Origin: a bacterium 1xD42-67
GTDB lineage: Bacteria > Bacillota > Clostridia > Oscillospirales > Oscillospiraceae
Direction of reading: 5' to 3'
Assembly: GCA_003612335.1 (NCBI GenBank)
Contig: RAYO01000014.1
Span: 1 to 64,000, forward strand
DNA length: 64,000 nucleotides
The first letter of the stretch is position 1; each line of letters opens with the position of its first letter. This document shows, piece after piece, positions 33,849 to 43,885 of the stretch. Below the pieces are notes generated by a model. It worked only from the letters and a program-made list of their open reading frames with translations, was not told the origin of the DNA and searched no databases. The position numbers and the translations under genes were made by a program.

Positions 33849-33881
33849 TATCGAGACAGGCGTGTGTCTTTCCATTTGACA

Positions 33882-33910
33882 TTGACGGGAAAACTTTGGG
33901 ATGGTATAAT
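33882..33910 (+). promoter_or_regulatory. Sigma-A promoter of the ecf cluster
   Basis: TTGACG, 17-bp spacer, TATAAT. A second TTGACA lies 6 nt further upstream (33876-33881) but is too far from the -10. Confidence 0.85.
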
Positions 33911-34003
33911 ACAGCGATCGACCTCAGATCCTGTACGGAAATGGCCGCTCAGGCCCTATATCCGCCACCATTTGGCAAAGCTGGAGAGCGAGGAGCCCGT
34001 CAC

Positions 34004-34849
34004 ATGGGAAACACCATCATCAAAACAGAAGATCTGCACTTCTCCTACCCCGCCGCTGAAGGGACCTCCCCCACCGTGCTGGACGGGACGTCTCTGGAGA
34101 TCCAGGAGGGCTCCTTCGTGGCCATCCTGGGCCACAACGGTTCCGGGAAGTCCACCCTGGCCAAGCATATGAACGCCATCCTCCTCCCCTCCGGGGGAAA
34201 GGTCTATGTGGACGGGATCGACACCGCAGAGGACGAACGGCTGCTGGACATCCGCCGCACAGTGGGCATGGTCTTCCAGAACCCGGACAACCAGATCGTA
34301 GCCACCGTGGTGGAGGAGGATGTGGCCTTCGCCCCGGAGAACCTGGGGGTCCCCCCCGAGGAGATCCGCCAGCGGGTGGACGACGCCCTGAAGGCGGTGG
34401 ATATGTATGACTACCGGGAGCACGCCCCCCACCTCCTCTCCGGCGGCCAGAAGCAGCGGGTGGCCATCGCCGGCGTCATCGCTATGCAGCCCCGGTGCAT
34501 CGTCCTGGACGAGCCCACCGCTATGCTGGATCCCATCGGCCGGAAGGACGTGCTGCGCACCATCAAGGCCCTGAACCGGGAGCGGGGGGTCACCGTCGTC
34601 CTGATCACCCACCATATGGACGAGGCCGCCCAGGCCGACCGGCTCATCGTCATGGCGAAAGGCAAGGTGGTGGCCGACGGCGTGCCCAAAGCGGTATTTT
34701 CTCAGGTGGAGGCGCTGCAGAAGGTCGGGCTCACCGTCCCCCAGACGGTGGCCCTCCTCTGGGAGCTGCGTCAGGAGGGCTTCGACGTCCCTCTGGACGC
34801 CCTCTCCGACGAGGAGTGCGCACAGGCGCTGTATCAGCTTTTGAAATGA
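34004..34849 (+). CDS. ecfA1: Energy-coupling factor transporter ATPase EcfA1
   Basis: One of the paired ATPases that energise vitamin and metal uptake by exchangeable S components. In the 281-residue product: Walker [10 protein letters not shown] (~45), Q-loop [11 protein letters not shown] (the ECF-specific NPDNQ), signature [14 protein letters not shown] (~145) and Walker [14 protein letters not shown] (~167). ATG 34004 follows AGGAG by 9 nt. It is first of ecfA1-ecfA2-ecfT, co-transcribed from the promoter at 33882. No S component is encoded nearby, which marks this as a group II (shared) ECF module. Confidence 0.94.
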   Translation: MGNTIIKTEDLHFSYPAAEGTSPTVLDGTSLEIQEGSFVAILGHNGSGKSTLAKHMNAILLPSGGKVYVDGIDTAEDERLLDIRRTVGMVFQNPDNQIVATVVEEDVAFAPENLGVPPEEIRQRVDDALKAVDMYDYREHAPHLLSGGQKQRVAIAGVIAMQPRCIVLDEPTAMLDPIGRKDVLRTIKALNRERGVTVVLITHHMDEAAQADRLIVMAKGKVVADGVPKAVFSQVEALQKVGLTVPQTVALLWELRQEGFDVPLDALSDEECAQALYQLLK

Positions 34850-34947
34850 CTTTTCGTCCTGTTCACAGGCGAAAAAAGCCCCTTTGGCAAAAGAGGCTCA
34901 GGACGCGACCCTCTGGGCGTGTACCAATCTGATAAGGATGTATCTCT

Positions 34948-35811
34948 ATGCAGCCCATCATCGAAACGAAAGCTCTGACCCACGTATACTCCGCCGGGAC
35001 CCCCTTCGAGCACATGGCCCTGGACGGCGTGGACTTCTGCGCCTATCCCGGGGAGTATCTGGGCATCATCGGCCACACCGGATCGGGCAAGTCCACCCTG
35101 ATCCAGCATCTCAACGCCCTGCTCAAGCCCACGGCGGGCCAGGTGCTCTTCCAGGACACGGACATCTGGTCCGACCCCAAGATCACCAGACGGACCCGGT
35201 CCCAGGTGGGACTGGTGTTCCAATATCCGGAATACCAGCTCTTCGAGGAGACGGTATACAAGGACATCTCCTTCGGCCCCAGGAACATGGGCCTGGACGA
35301 GAAGGAGATCGACCGGCGGGTGCGCTCCTCCGCCTACTTCGTGGGCCTGCGGGACGATCAGCTGGAAAAGTCCCCCTTCGAGCTGTCCGGGGGGCAGAAG
35401 CGCCGGGTGGCCATTGCCGGCGTCATCGCCATGGAGCCCAAGGTGCTCATTCTAGATGAGCCCACCGCCGGGCTGGACCCGGAGGGGGTGGAGTCCATCT
35501 TGGGCAATATCCGGGAGTATCATCAGGCCCACAACGCCACCATCATCCTGGTATCCCACTCCATGGAGGAGGTGGCCCGGTCGGTGGACCGGCTGGTGGC
35601 GGTGAACGACGGCAAGATCCCCTTCCAGGGGCCCCCCCGGGCGGTCTTCCAGCACGGGGAGGAGCTGGAGAGGATGGGCCTGGGAGTGCCCCAGCTCACC
35701 CGGGTGTTCCACCGGCTCAAGGCCATGGGGGTGGACATCGACCCCTCGGTCTACACCCTGGACCAGGCCAAGGCCGCCGTCCTGGAAAAGCTGAAGAAGG
35801 GGGTGGGCTGA
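34948..35811 (+). CDS. ecfA2: Energy-coupling factor transporter ATPase EcfA2
   Basis: Second ECF ATPase, partner of EcfA1. In the 287-residue product: Walker A GHTGSGKST (~44), Q-loop FQYPEYQLFEETV (the YPEYQLF form is diagnostic of EcfA2), signature ELSGGQKRRVAIAG (~151) and Walker B VLILDEPTAGLDPEG (~170). The C-terminal ~40 residues form the dimer-contact extension. ATG 34948 follows AAGGATG; the 98-nt gap after ecfA1 contains only a short imperfect hairpin. Its TGA directly abuts the ATG of ecfT. Confidence 0.94.
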   Translation: MQPIIETKALTHVYSAGTPFEHMALDGVDFCAYPGEYLGIIGHTGSGKSTLIQHLNALLKPTAGQVLFQDTDIWSDPKITRRTRSQVGLVFQYPEYQLFEETVYKDISFGPRNMGLDEKEIDRRVRSSAYFVGLRDDQLEKSPFELSGGQKRRVAIAGVIAMEPKVLILDEPTAGLDPEGVESILGNIREYHQAHNATIILVSHSMEEVARSVDRLVAVNDGKIPFQGPPRAVFQHGEELERMGLGVPQLTRVFHRLKAMGVDIDPSVYTLDQAKAAVLEKLKKGVG

Positions 35812-36621
35812 ATGGCGCTGAAGGATATCACCCTGGGCCAGTATTTCCCGGGAGATTCCCCGATCCACCGGCTGGACCCCAGGACCAAGCTGATCTGCGT
35901 GGTCCTCTATATCGCGGCCCTCTTCCTGGCCAGCTGGTTCGTCACCTACGCCGTTATGCTCCTGGTGCTGGCCGGCTCCATCGCCCTGTCCAAGGTCCCC
36001 GTGAGGTCCATCCTCCGAGGGCTGAAGCCGGTGCTGTTCATCGTGGTGTTCACCGCCCTGCTGAATATCTTCTACACCCCGGGGGACACGGTGCTGGCCC
36101 AGTTCTGGATCTTCACCATCACCCTGGAAGGGGTGTGGCGGGCCTTCTTCATGGTCATCCGGATCATGATGCTGATCGCCGGGACCTTCCTGCTCACCTA
36201 TACCACCTCCCCCATCCTCCTCACCGACGGGCTGGAGTCCCTCCTGGGGCCCCTGAAGAAGATCCGGGTGCCCGTCCATGAGCTGGCGATGATGATGTCC
36301 ATCGCCCTGCGCTTCATCCCTACCCTCATCGAGGAGACCGACAAGATCATGTCCGCCCAGCGGGCCCGGGGGGCAGACTTTGAGAGCGGCAGCCTGATCC
36401 AGCGGGCCAAGGCCCTCCTCCCCCTGCTGGTGCCCCTGTTCATCTCCGCCTTCCGCCGGGCCGACGAGCTGGCTACCGCCATGGAGTGCCGCTGCTATCA
36501 CGGCGGCAAGGGCCGCACCCGCCTGCGGCAGCTGAGATACAAGACCGCCGACTACGCGGCCCTGATCCTCTTCCTGGCCATCACCGTGGGCGTGGGCGTG
36601 CTAGGTCACTTCGGGCTGTAA
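35812..36621 (+). CDS. ecfT: Energy-coupling factor transporter transmembrane protein EcfT
   Basis: Membrane scaffold that couples the two ATPases to S components. In the 269-residue product LGQYFPGDSPIHRLDPRTKLI is the family's N-terminal signature, followed by about five membrane segments and the coupling-helix motif with its Ala-Arg-Gly box (QRARGADFESG, ~183). ATG 35812 starts on the base after the ecfA2 stop. The normal downstream neighbour, truA, is displaced by ~0.7 kb; the last 21 bases overlap a convergent small gene. Confidence 0.94.
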   Translation: MALKDITLGQYFPGDSPIHRLDPRTKLICVVLYIAALFLASWFVTYAVMLLVLAGSIALSKVPVRSILRGLKPVLFIVVFTALLNIFYTPGDTVLAQFWIFTITLEGVWRAFFMVIRIMMLIAGTFLLTYTTSPILLTDGLESLLGPLKKIRVPVHELAMMMSIALRFIPTLIEETDKIMSAQRARGADFESGSLIQRAKALLPLLVPLFISAFRRADELATAMECRCYHGGKGRTRLRQLRYKTADYAALILFLAITVGVGVLGHFGL

Positions 36622-36873
36622 GGCCGCGATCACCTCTTGACGCAGGCCCAGTCCGAAGAGATAATAGGCGTTGACCAGCCTTGCCATGTACCAGGACTGG
36701 CTCCTTTCAAACTCAAAGTATAGTTCCTTGCCAAGCTTTTCTGCGATCTGTGCGCTGACAGCGTTAAATTCCCGTTCCGCTTCCCGGAACTCCGGGATGC
36801 TTTTACAGAACGTGCAGACCTGTTCAGCGAGATAGGGATTATCCACAAAAAGCGTTTTCAGTTGGTCATCCAC
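36601..36873 (-). CDS. Unknown small protein (90 aa)
   Basis: Soluble, mostly helical; EAEREFNAVSAQIAEKLG and YMARLVNAYYLFGLGLRQEV dominate. Family not identified. The start is GTG 36873 with GGGGAG 6 nt upstream. It diverges from an XRE regulator and has a perfect-box promoter with a dyad, so the pair looks like a small regulated module. It overlaps the 3' end of ecfT by 21 bases. G+C is clearly below that of its neighbours, consistent with acquisition. Confidence 0.65.
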   Translation of the reverse strand: MDDQLKTLFVDNPYLAEQVCTFCKSIPEFREAEREFNAVSAQIAEKLGKELYFEFERSQSWYMARLVNAYYLFGLGLRQEVIAALQPEVT

Positions 36874-36911
36874 TTTTAACTCCCCTTTCTTTGCGTGGTT
36901 TAACCATTTCT

Positions 36912-36939
36912 ATTATAGCATGGTTTGACCGCGTGTCAA
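36912..36939 (-). promoter_or_regulatory. Strong promoter with dyad between the small gene and XRE regulator
   Basis: Minus strand: TTGACA (36934-36939), 16-bp spacer, TATAAT (36912-36917). TTGAC-CGCGT-GTCAA (36925-36939) is an inverted repeat overlapping the -35, a likely operator for the divergent XRE protein. Confidence 0.75.
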
Positions 36940-36954
36940 GTACTTGGAGGCATT

Positions 36955-37176
36955 ATGGCAATATTTTCTGAACGGGTCCGGGAATTGCGGAAAGAACGCG
37001 ATCTGAAACAGCGTGAAATGGCCGAGATCTGTGGCCTTAAACTGCGTAGTTACCAGGATTATGAATATGGCAAGACCTTCCCAGAGGTCCCAGGCTTGAT
37101 CCGGATCGCCCAGTTCTTCGACGTCAGCACCGACTACCTCCTGGGGCTGACAGACAAGCGGGAAGTGAACAGATAG
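36955..37176 (+). CDS. XRE-family helix-turn-helix regulator
   Basis: The 73-residue product is essentially one Cro/C1-type HTH domain: RVRELRKERDLKQREMAEIC, then LRSYQDYEYGKTFPEVPGLI and the frequent ending FFDVSTDYLLGLTD. ATG 36955 follows TGGAGG by 6 nt. It probably represses the divergent small gene, and perhaps itself, through the dyad in between; no separate promoter for it is obvious. Confidence 0.88.
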   Translation: MAIFSERVRELRKERDLKQREMAEICGLKLRSYQDYEYGKTFPEVPGLIRIAQFFDVSTDYLLGLTDKREVNR

Positions 37177-37179
37177 CCC

Positions 37180-37283
37180 CCTTGGCTCCCCCTTTGGGGG
37201 AGCTGTCGAGCGCAGCGAGACTGAGAGGGCCCTCTCCGTCACCGCCTTCGGCGGCGCCACCTCCCCCAAAGGGGGAGGCAAGG
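37180..37283. mobile_element. MITE-like palindromic repeat element (~104 bp)
   Basis: The ends 37180-37203 and 37260-37283 are inverted repeats matching at 22 of 24 positions. Closed by CCTTG/CAAGG, the element folds into hairpins GCTCCCCC-TTT-GGGGGAGC, a short imperfect stem, the palindrome GAGAGGGCCCTCTC, CCGCC-TTC-GGCGG and CCTCCCCC-AAA-GGGGGAGG. Elements of this look (CTCCCCC-TTT-GGGGGAG ends) are abundant between genes of gut Clostridia. It has no coding capacity, so any movement would need a transposase elsewhere. Confidence 0.75.
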
Positions 37284-37306
37284 CGGAAAACAAGGATGGT
37301 GGTCGC

Positions 37307-38059
37307 ATGGAACGCAACATCGCTTTAAAGTTAATGTACAACGGCACGGCCTACCACGGGTGGCAGGTGCAGAAGAACGCGGTGACCGTGGCGGAGACTT
37401 TGGAGAAGGCCCTGGCGCTGACGGTGGGCCACCCGGTGAAGTGCACCGGCGCGGGCCGGACCGACGCAGGGGTCCACGCGGAGGTGTATGTGGCCAACTT
37501 CCGCACCACCTCCCGCATCCCTCTGGACAAGCTGCCCCTGGCGGTGAACACCCGCCTGCCCAACGACATCGTGGTGGTGAAGGCCACCCAGGTGTCCGAC
37601 GCCTTCAACGCCATCGGCTCCTGTCAGAAGAAGGAATACACCTACCGCATCTTCAACTCCCGGCTGGGCGACCCCTTCTATGTGGACCGGGCCTGGTCCT
37701 ATCCCCGGCACCTGGACGAGACGGTGATGGCCCGGGCCGCGGAGCAGTTCGTGGGCACCCACGACTTCCGGGCGGTGCGCTCAGTGGGGACCGAGACGAG
37801 GACCACGGTGCGGACGGTGTACTGGTTCGACGTGGAGCGGCAGGGGGATCTGATCTCCTGCCGGACATGTGCCAACGGCTTCTTGTACAACATGGTCCGG
37901 GCCATGGTGGGCACGGTGGTCTATGCCGCTGAGGGCAAGCTGGACCCGGAGGACATCCCGGCGATCCTGGAGTCGGGAGACCGGACCCTGGCCGGCCCCA
38001 CCGTCCCCCCCGGCGGGCTGTATATGACGAAGCTGTGGTATGAAGAGGACGTTTTGTAA
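37307..38059 (+). CDS. truA: tRNA pseudouridine(38-40) synthase TruA
   Basis: Converts uridines 38-40 of the tRNA anticodon arm to pseudouridine. The 250-residue product starts LKLMYNGTAYHGWQVQ, has the catalytic aspartate in GRTDAGVHA (D53), KKEYTYRIFN (~108) and the C-terminal FLYNMVRAMVGT block. ATG 37307 follows AAGGATGG. In many Firmicutes truA directly follows ecfT; here a small-gene pair and a repeat element separate them, so it may rely on read-through or an unseen promoter. Confidence 0.95.
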   Translation: MERNIALKLMYNGTAYHGWQVQKNAVTVAETLEKALALTVGHPVKCTGAGRTDAGVHAEVYVANFRTTSRIPLDKLPLAVNTRLPNDIVVVKATQVSDAFNAIGSCQKKEYTYRIFNSRLGDPFYVDRAWSYPRHLDETVMARAAEQFVGTHDFRAVRSVGTETRTTVRTVYWFDVERQGDLISCRTCANGFLYNMVRAMVGTVVYAAEGKLDPEDIPAILESGDRTLAGPTVPPGGLYMTKLWYEEDVL

Positions 38060-38066
38060 GTAGAGT

Positions 38067-39242
38067 ATGAGAGAGGTAAAGAAGGCCCCGCCCGCCAAAC
38101 GGGTGAAAAAACCGAATATCCTCCTCCGGATCCTGGCCCTGGGGACCACTGCCGCCCTGGTGCTGGGAGCCCTGGCACTGGTGGTCTATCGGGACGCCTT
38201 CGATCTGGCCGCCCTCAAGCGCTGGATGACCTACCGCAGCATGCCCACCAGCGAGTCCGGCGAGTCCGCCCCCTTCACCCACGCCGGGGGCGACAAGCTG
38301 TCCATCGCCTATCTGGACAGCGGGGCCGTCACCGCCTCTGTCGCCGGGGCCCACTACTATGGGCTGGACGGGGGAGCGCTGGCCGAGGAGGTGCTGTCTA
38401 TGGAGTCCCCGGTGCTCTCCGCCTCCCGCACCACCGCCGTGGCCTACGACGCGGGCGGCCAGGCCCTGTTCGCCTTCCGGAACGGCGAGGAGCGCTTCTC
38501 CCTGTCTCTGGAGGGAGGGGCGGACCTGCTGTCCGCCCGGCCCAACGACAGCGGCTGGCTGGCCGTCACCGCCCAGCAGAGCGGCTATAAGGGGGCGGTC
38601 ACCGTTTACAACGACAGAGGGAAGGAGGTCATCCAGATCAGTCTGTCCTCCACCTTCGCGGTGGACGCCGTCCTCTCCCCTGACTGCAAAACGGCGGCGG
38701 TGGTCACCATGGGCCAGACCGGAGGCGACTTCTTCAGCCGCCTGCTGCTCTATCCTGTGGACCAGGAGGAGCCCTCCGTCCAGATCGACCTGGGGAGCAT
38801 CGTGGTGCTGGACCTGGACTATGAGGAGGACCTGCTGTGGATCCTGGGAGAGGACCGGCTGATCGCCGCCTCCCCCGACGGCCAGGACGTCCGGATCTAT
38901 CCCTTCGGCACCAGCTATCTGAAGGGCTGTTCCCTGGGCGGCGACGGATTCGCTATGCTGCTCACCGGGCGCTACCGCTCCGGAGACGCCGACCAGGTCC
39001 TCATCATCGACGGATCGGGCCAGGCGGTCCAGTCCATCCAGCTCACCAGCCAGGTGCTGGACTACGCCGCCGCCGGGGAACACTGCGCCCTGCTCACCGG
39101 CAGCCGGCTCACCCTCCTGGACCGGGACCTCTCCCCCGCCGCCACCCTGGAGAACCTCCAGGCGGCCCGGAAGGTGGCTCTGTCCGACAACGGCTCCGCC
39201 CTGCTGGCCAACGACCAGCAGGCCTGGCTGTTCATCCCCTGA
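38067..39242 (+). CDS. DUF5711-like membrane-anchored beta-propeller protein
   Basis: The 391-residue product has a basic N-terminus (KKAPPAKRVKKP), one membrane helix (~20-42, ILLRILALGTTAALVLGALA) and a large outside domain of repeated short beta-strands (for example SGWLAVTAQQSGYKGAVTVY and KVALSDNGSALLANDQQAWLF) suggesting a beta-propeller. It resembles DUF5711 proteins, often next to cvpA in Oscillospiraceae. ATG 38067 lies 7 nt after truA with only a weak ribosome site, so coupling to truA is likely. Function unknown. Confidence 0.72.
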   Translation: MREVKKAPPAKRVKKPNILLRILALGTTAALVLGALALVVYRDAFDLAALKRWMTYRSMPTSESGESAPFTHAGGDKLSIAYLDSGAVTASVAGAHYYGLDGGALAEEVLSMESPVLSASRTTAVAYDAGGQALFAFRNGEERFSLSLEGGADLLSARPNDSGWLAVTAQQSGYKGAVTVYNDRGKEVIQISLSSTFAVDAVLSPDCKTAAVVTMGQTGGDFFSRLLLYPVDQEEPSVQIDLGSIVVLDLDYEEDLLWILGEDRLIAASPDGQDVRIYPFGTSYLKGCSLGGDGFAMLLTGRYRSGDADQVLIIDGSGQAVQSIQLTSQVLDYAAAGEHCALLTGSRLTLLDRDLSPAATLENLQAARKVALSDNGSALLANDQQAWLFIP

Positions 39243-39263
39243 TCACGATCTTTGGAGGTCTCT

Positions 39264-39962
39264 ATGGACTACATCATCTATGACATCATCATCGCCGCCG
39301 TCCTGCTCTTCTTCCTCTGGCGGGGCTACCGCAGGGGCCTGGTCCTCACCCTGTGCTCCCTGCTGGCCGTGTTCGTGGCCCTCATCGGGGCCTCTATCCT
39401 GTCCAACACCTTGGCAGATCCGGTGGCCAAGGCCATCGAGCCCGTGGTGGCCAGCAGTATCCACGACACGGTGACCAGCTATTACCAGCAGGGATCGGAG
39501 GCCGGCGCCTCCTCTCCGGGCGAGGAGGACTGGCTGGCACAGCTCCCCCTGGAGGAGCTGCTAAGACCCCTGAAGGAGTCCAGAGCCTTCCAGGGCTTCG
39601 CCGACGCTTTCCAGAAGGCGGTGGACAGCGGCGTGGCCGACGCCGCGGCCCACGCCGCCCAGGCCCTGGCCCACTTCGCAGCGGTGCAGATCGCCCGGAC
39701 AGCGATCTTCTCCGTCGCTTTCATCGCGGTCCTGATCGCCTGGAACATCCTCAGTCACGCCCTGGACCTGGTGACGCGGCTGCCTGTCCTCAACGGGCTG
39801 AACCGCTGGACAGGGGCGGCCGTGGGCCTGGTCAAGGGGGCGGCGATCGTCTTCATCGCCGTCTGGCTCCTCCGCAGCAGCTATATCCCCCCCGAGGCGG
39901 CGGAGAGCACCCTCCTGCTCAGAGCCTTCTACACCGCCGGTCTCCCGGCCCTGTCCCGATAA
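39264..39962 (+). CDS. CvpA-family membrane protein
   Basis: Colicin V production-type integral membrane protein. The 232-residue product has an N-terminal helix pair (IIYDIIIAAVLLFFLWRGYRRG, then LTLCSLLAVFVALIGASIL), a soluble central stretch and two C-terminal helices (VAFIAVLIAWNILSHALDLV; AAVGLVKGAAIVFIAVWLL), the usual CvpA layout. ATG 39264 has TTTGGAGG 6 nt upstream; the alternative TTG at 39252 overlaps it. The gap after the DUF5711-like gene is 21 nt. Physiological role not established. Confidence 0.88.
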   Translation: MDYIIYDIIIAAVLLFFLWRGYRRGLVLTLCSLLAVFVALIGASILSNTLADPVAKAIEPVVASSIHDTVTSYYQQGSEAGASSPGEEDWLAQLPLEELLRPLKESRAFQGFADAFQKAVDSGVADAAAHAAQALAHFAAVQIARTAIFSVAFIAVLIAWNILSHALDLVTRLPVLNGLNRWTGAAVGLVKGAAIVFIAVWLLRSSYIPPEAAESTLLLRAFYTAGLPALSR

Positions 39963-39986
39963 GAACCTTTATTTCTCAGGGGAACG

Positions 39987-40029
39987 TTCATGACCAGTTC
40001 ATAATTTGGGTGTAGTATCTCCCCAAATA
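39987..40029 (+). promoter_or_regulatory. Regulatory region of the ClpE-like gene
   Basis: Two direct GTTCAT repeats 11 bp apart (39987 and 39998), TAGTAT as possible -10 (40014-40019) and a dyad ATTTGGG / CCCAAAT (40005-40029) around it. This does not look like a CtsR or CIRCE box. Confidence 0.4.
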
Positions 40030-40059
40030 TGAGCTTTCCCCGAAAGGAGCGTATCCACT

Positions 40060-42369
<2,310 letters not shown>

Positions 42370-42380
42370 CCACGATCGAC

Positions 42381-42420
42381 GACAGCGGCGCACAGATCGT
42401 CTGTGCGCCGCTGTCTCTTT
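42381..42420 (+). terminator. Terminator after the ClpE-like gene
   Basis: Perfect 16-bp stem GACAGCGGCGCACAGA / TCTGTGCGCCGCTGTC, loop TCG, then TCTTT. It also lies just beyond the end of the his operon on the other strand. Confidence 0.8.
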
Positions 42421-43229
42421 CATATCCCCACCGGCTGGAAGCCCCGGCGGGTGAGGACCATCCGCTCCCGGTATCCGCAGGAGCGGGCCAGCTCCTCCGC
42501 TTGGCCGAAGGCATAGAGGAGCGTGTCCGCCCTGTGGCAGTCGCTGGTGATGCAGATGGGGAGGCCCCGCGCCTCCATGGCCCGGAGGAGCCAGGGGGCG
42601 GGATATGGAGCGGAGCGGTACCCTCGGGACATGGCCCCGGTGTTGATCTCGAAGATCACATCCTGGGCAGCCAGACGGTCCAGCGCCCCCAGGGCCGCGG
42701 CCACATACCGGGGGTGACTGGTATCGAAGAGCCGGTCCCCCTCGTTGAACTTGCAGACCAGGTCGAAGTGGCCCAGGATCTGACAGCCGGTCTTCTCCGG
42801 GACCTCCCCCACCCGGCGGTAGTAGTCCTCGGCAAAGGCCAGCAGGTCCCCGCCGCAGTATCTCGCCGCGTTCTGGAGGAGGACCGGCTCTGACTCGTCC
42901 ACCGGCAGAGGGACGCCGTCCCGGATCACCTGGTGGACCGACCCGATCGTATAGTCCCAGGGACCGGTCTGGGGCGGGGAATCCGCGTCCAGCTCCAGGC
43001 CCAGGAAGATCTCCAGCCGGCCGGCATACGCCTCCCGCAGGCGCAGGATCTCCGCCCGGTAGCGGGGGACGTCCTCCTCGGACATGGTCCAGCTGCCCGG
43101 CGGCTCCATAGGAGCGTGGCCGGAGAAGCCCAGAGAATCCATCCCCAGGGCGACGGCGGCCCGGACCATCTCCTCGGGGGCGTCTTTCCCGTCGCAGAAA
43201 ACGGTGTGGGTGTGGAGATTCTGGATCAT
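42420..43229 (-). CDS. hisK: Histidinol-phosphatase, PHP family (HisK/HisJ type)
   Basis: Removes phosphate from histidinol phosphate, the step before hisD. The 269-residue product has PHP-domain metal motifs: NLHTHTVFCDGK (~4), FSGHAPM (~35), GLELD (~77), GSVHQV (~96), GHFDLV (~155) and ITSDCHRADTL at the C-terminus (~240). It is last in the his operon; its ATG overlaps the hisIE stop (ATGA). This fills the step that hisB alone does not cover, since hisB here is only the dehydratase. Confidence 0.9.
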   Translation of the reverse strand: MIQNLHTHTVFCDGKDAPEEMVRAAVALGMDSLGFSGHAPMEPPGSWTMSEEDVPRYRAEILRLREAYAGRLEIFLGLELDADSPPQTGPWDYTIGSVHQVIRDGVPLPVDESEPVLLQNAARYCGGDLLAFAEDYYRRVGEVPEKTGCQILGHFDLVCKFNEGDRLFDTSHPRYVAAALGALDRLAAQDVIFEINTGAMSRGYRSAPYPAPWLLRAMEARGLPICITSDCHRADTLLYAFGQAEELARSCGYRERMVLTRRGFQPVGI

Positions 43230-43873
43230 GTCATCTTCTCCTGCTTCACCTTGTGGTCGATCACATGGCGGGAGGCCAGCTCGGCCAATACCTCCTCCAC
43301 CGCGATCCCCAGCTCCACCATCAGCACCATCACGTGGTACATCAGGTCGCCGATCTCATAGACTGTCTCCCGCCTGTCTCCCCCCTTGCCGGCGACGATC
43401 ACCTCGGTACACTCCTCCCCCACCTTCTTGAGGATCTTGTCGATCCCCTTTTGGAAGAGATAGGTGGTGTAGGACCCCTCGGGCAGGTCCGCTTTCCGCC
43501 CCTCCAGCAGAGCGTACAGCCCCTGGACCGAGAAGGGCTCGGGCGCTCCGCCTGTGAAGACCCTGTCGTTGAAGCAGGAATCCGTCCCCAGATGGCAGGC
43601 GGGGCCCTCCTTGTCCACCCGGACCACCAGGGCGTCCCGGTCGCAGTCGGCGGTGATGTCCACGATGTGCTGCACGTTCCCGCTGGTCTCCCCCTTGCGC
43701 CACAGCTCTTGGCGGGACCGGGACCAGAAGCAGGTCCGGCCCTCCCTCATCGAGATCTCCAGGCTCTCCCGGCTCATGTAGGCCAGGGTGAGCACTTTTT
43801 TGCTCTGGGCGTCCACCACGACGGCGGGGATCAGACCTCTCTCATCAAATCTCAGTTCGTCGATATCCAACAT
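43226..43873 (-). CDS. hisIE: Bifunctional phosphoribosyl-AMP cyclohydrolase / phosphoribosyl-ATP pyrophosphatase
   Basis: Catalyses steps 2 and 3 of histidine synthesis. In the 215-residue fusion, the HisI part (~1-110) shows GRTCFWSRSRQELWRKGETSGN with zinc/catalytic residues in ITADCDRDALVVRV and GPACHLGTDSCF. The HisE part (~113-215) shows LYALLEGRKADLPEGSYT, KKVGEECTEVIVAGKG and VYEIGDLMYHVMVLMVELGI. ATG 43873 has AGAGAGG upstream. A 12-nt gap separates it from hisF. Confidence 0.95.
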   Translation of the reverse strand: MLDIDELRFDERGLIPAVVVDAQSKKVLTLAYMSRESLEISMREGRTCFWSRSRQELWRKGETSGNVQHIVDITADCDRDALVVRVDKEGPACHLGTDSCFNDRVFTGGAPEPFSVQGLYALLEGRKADLPEGSYTTYLFQKGIDKILKKVGEECTEVIVAGKGGDRRETVYEIGDLMYHVMVLMVELGIAVEEVLAELASRHVIDHKVKQEKMT

Positions 43874-43885
43874 GGTATCACCTCT

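Noticed and set aside
39963-40059. CtsR or CIRCE heat-shock operator upstream of the ClpE-like gene
   Set aside because: Neither the GGTCAAA heptad repeats nor the TTAGCACTC-N9-GAGTGCTAA inverted repeat is present.
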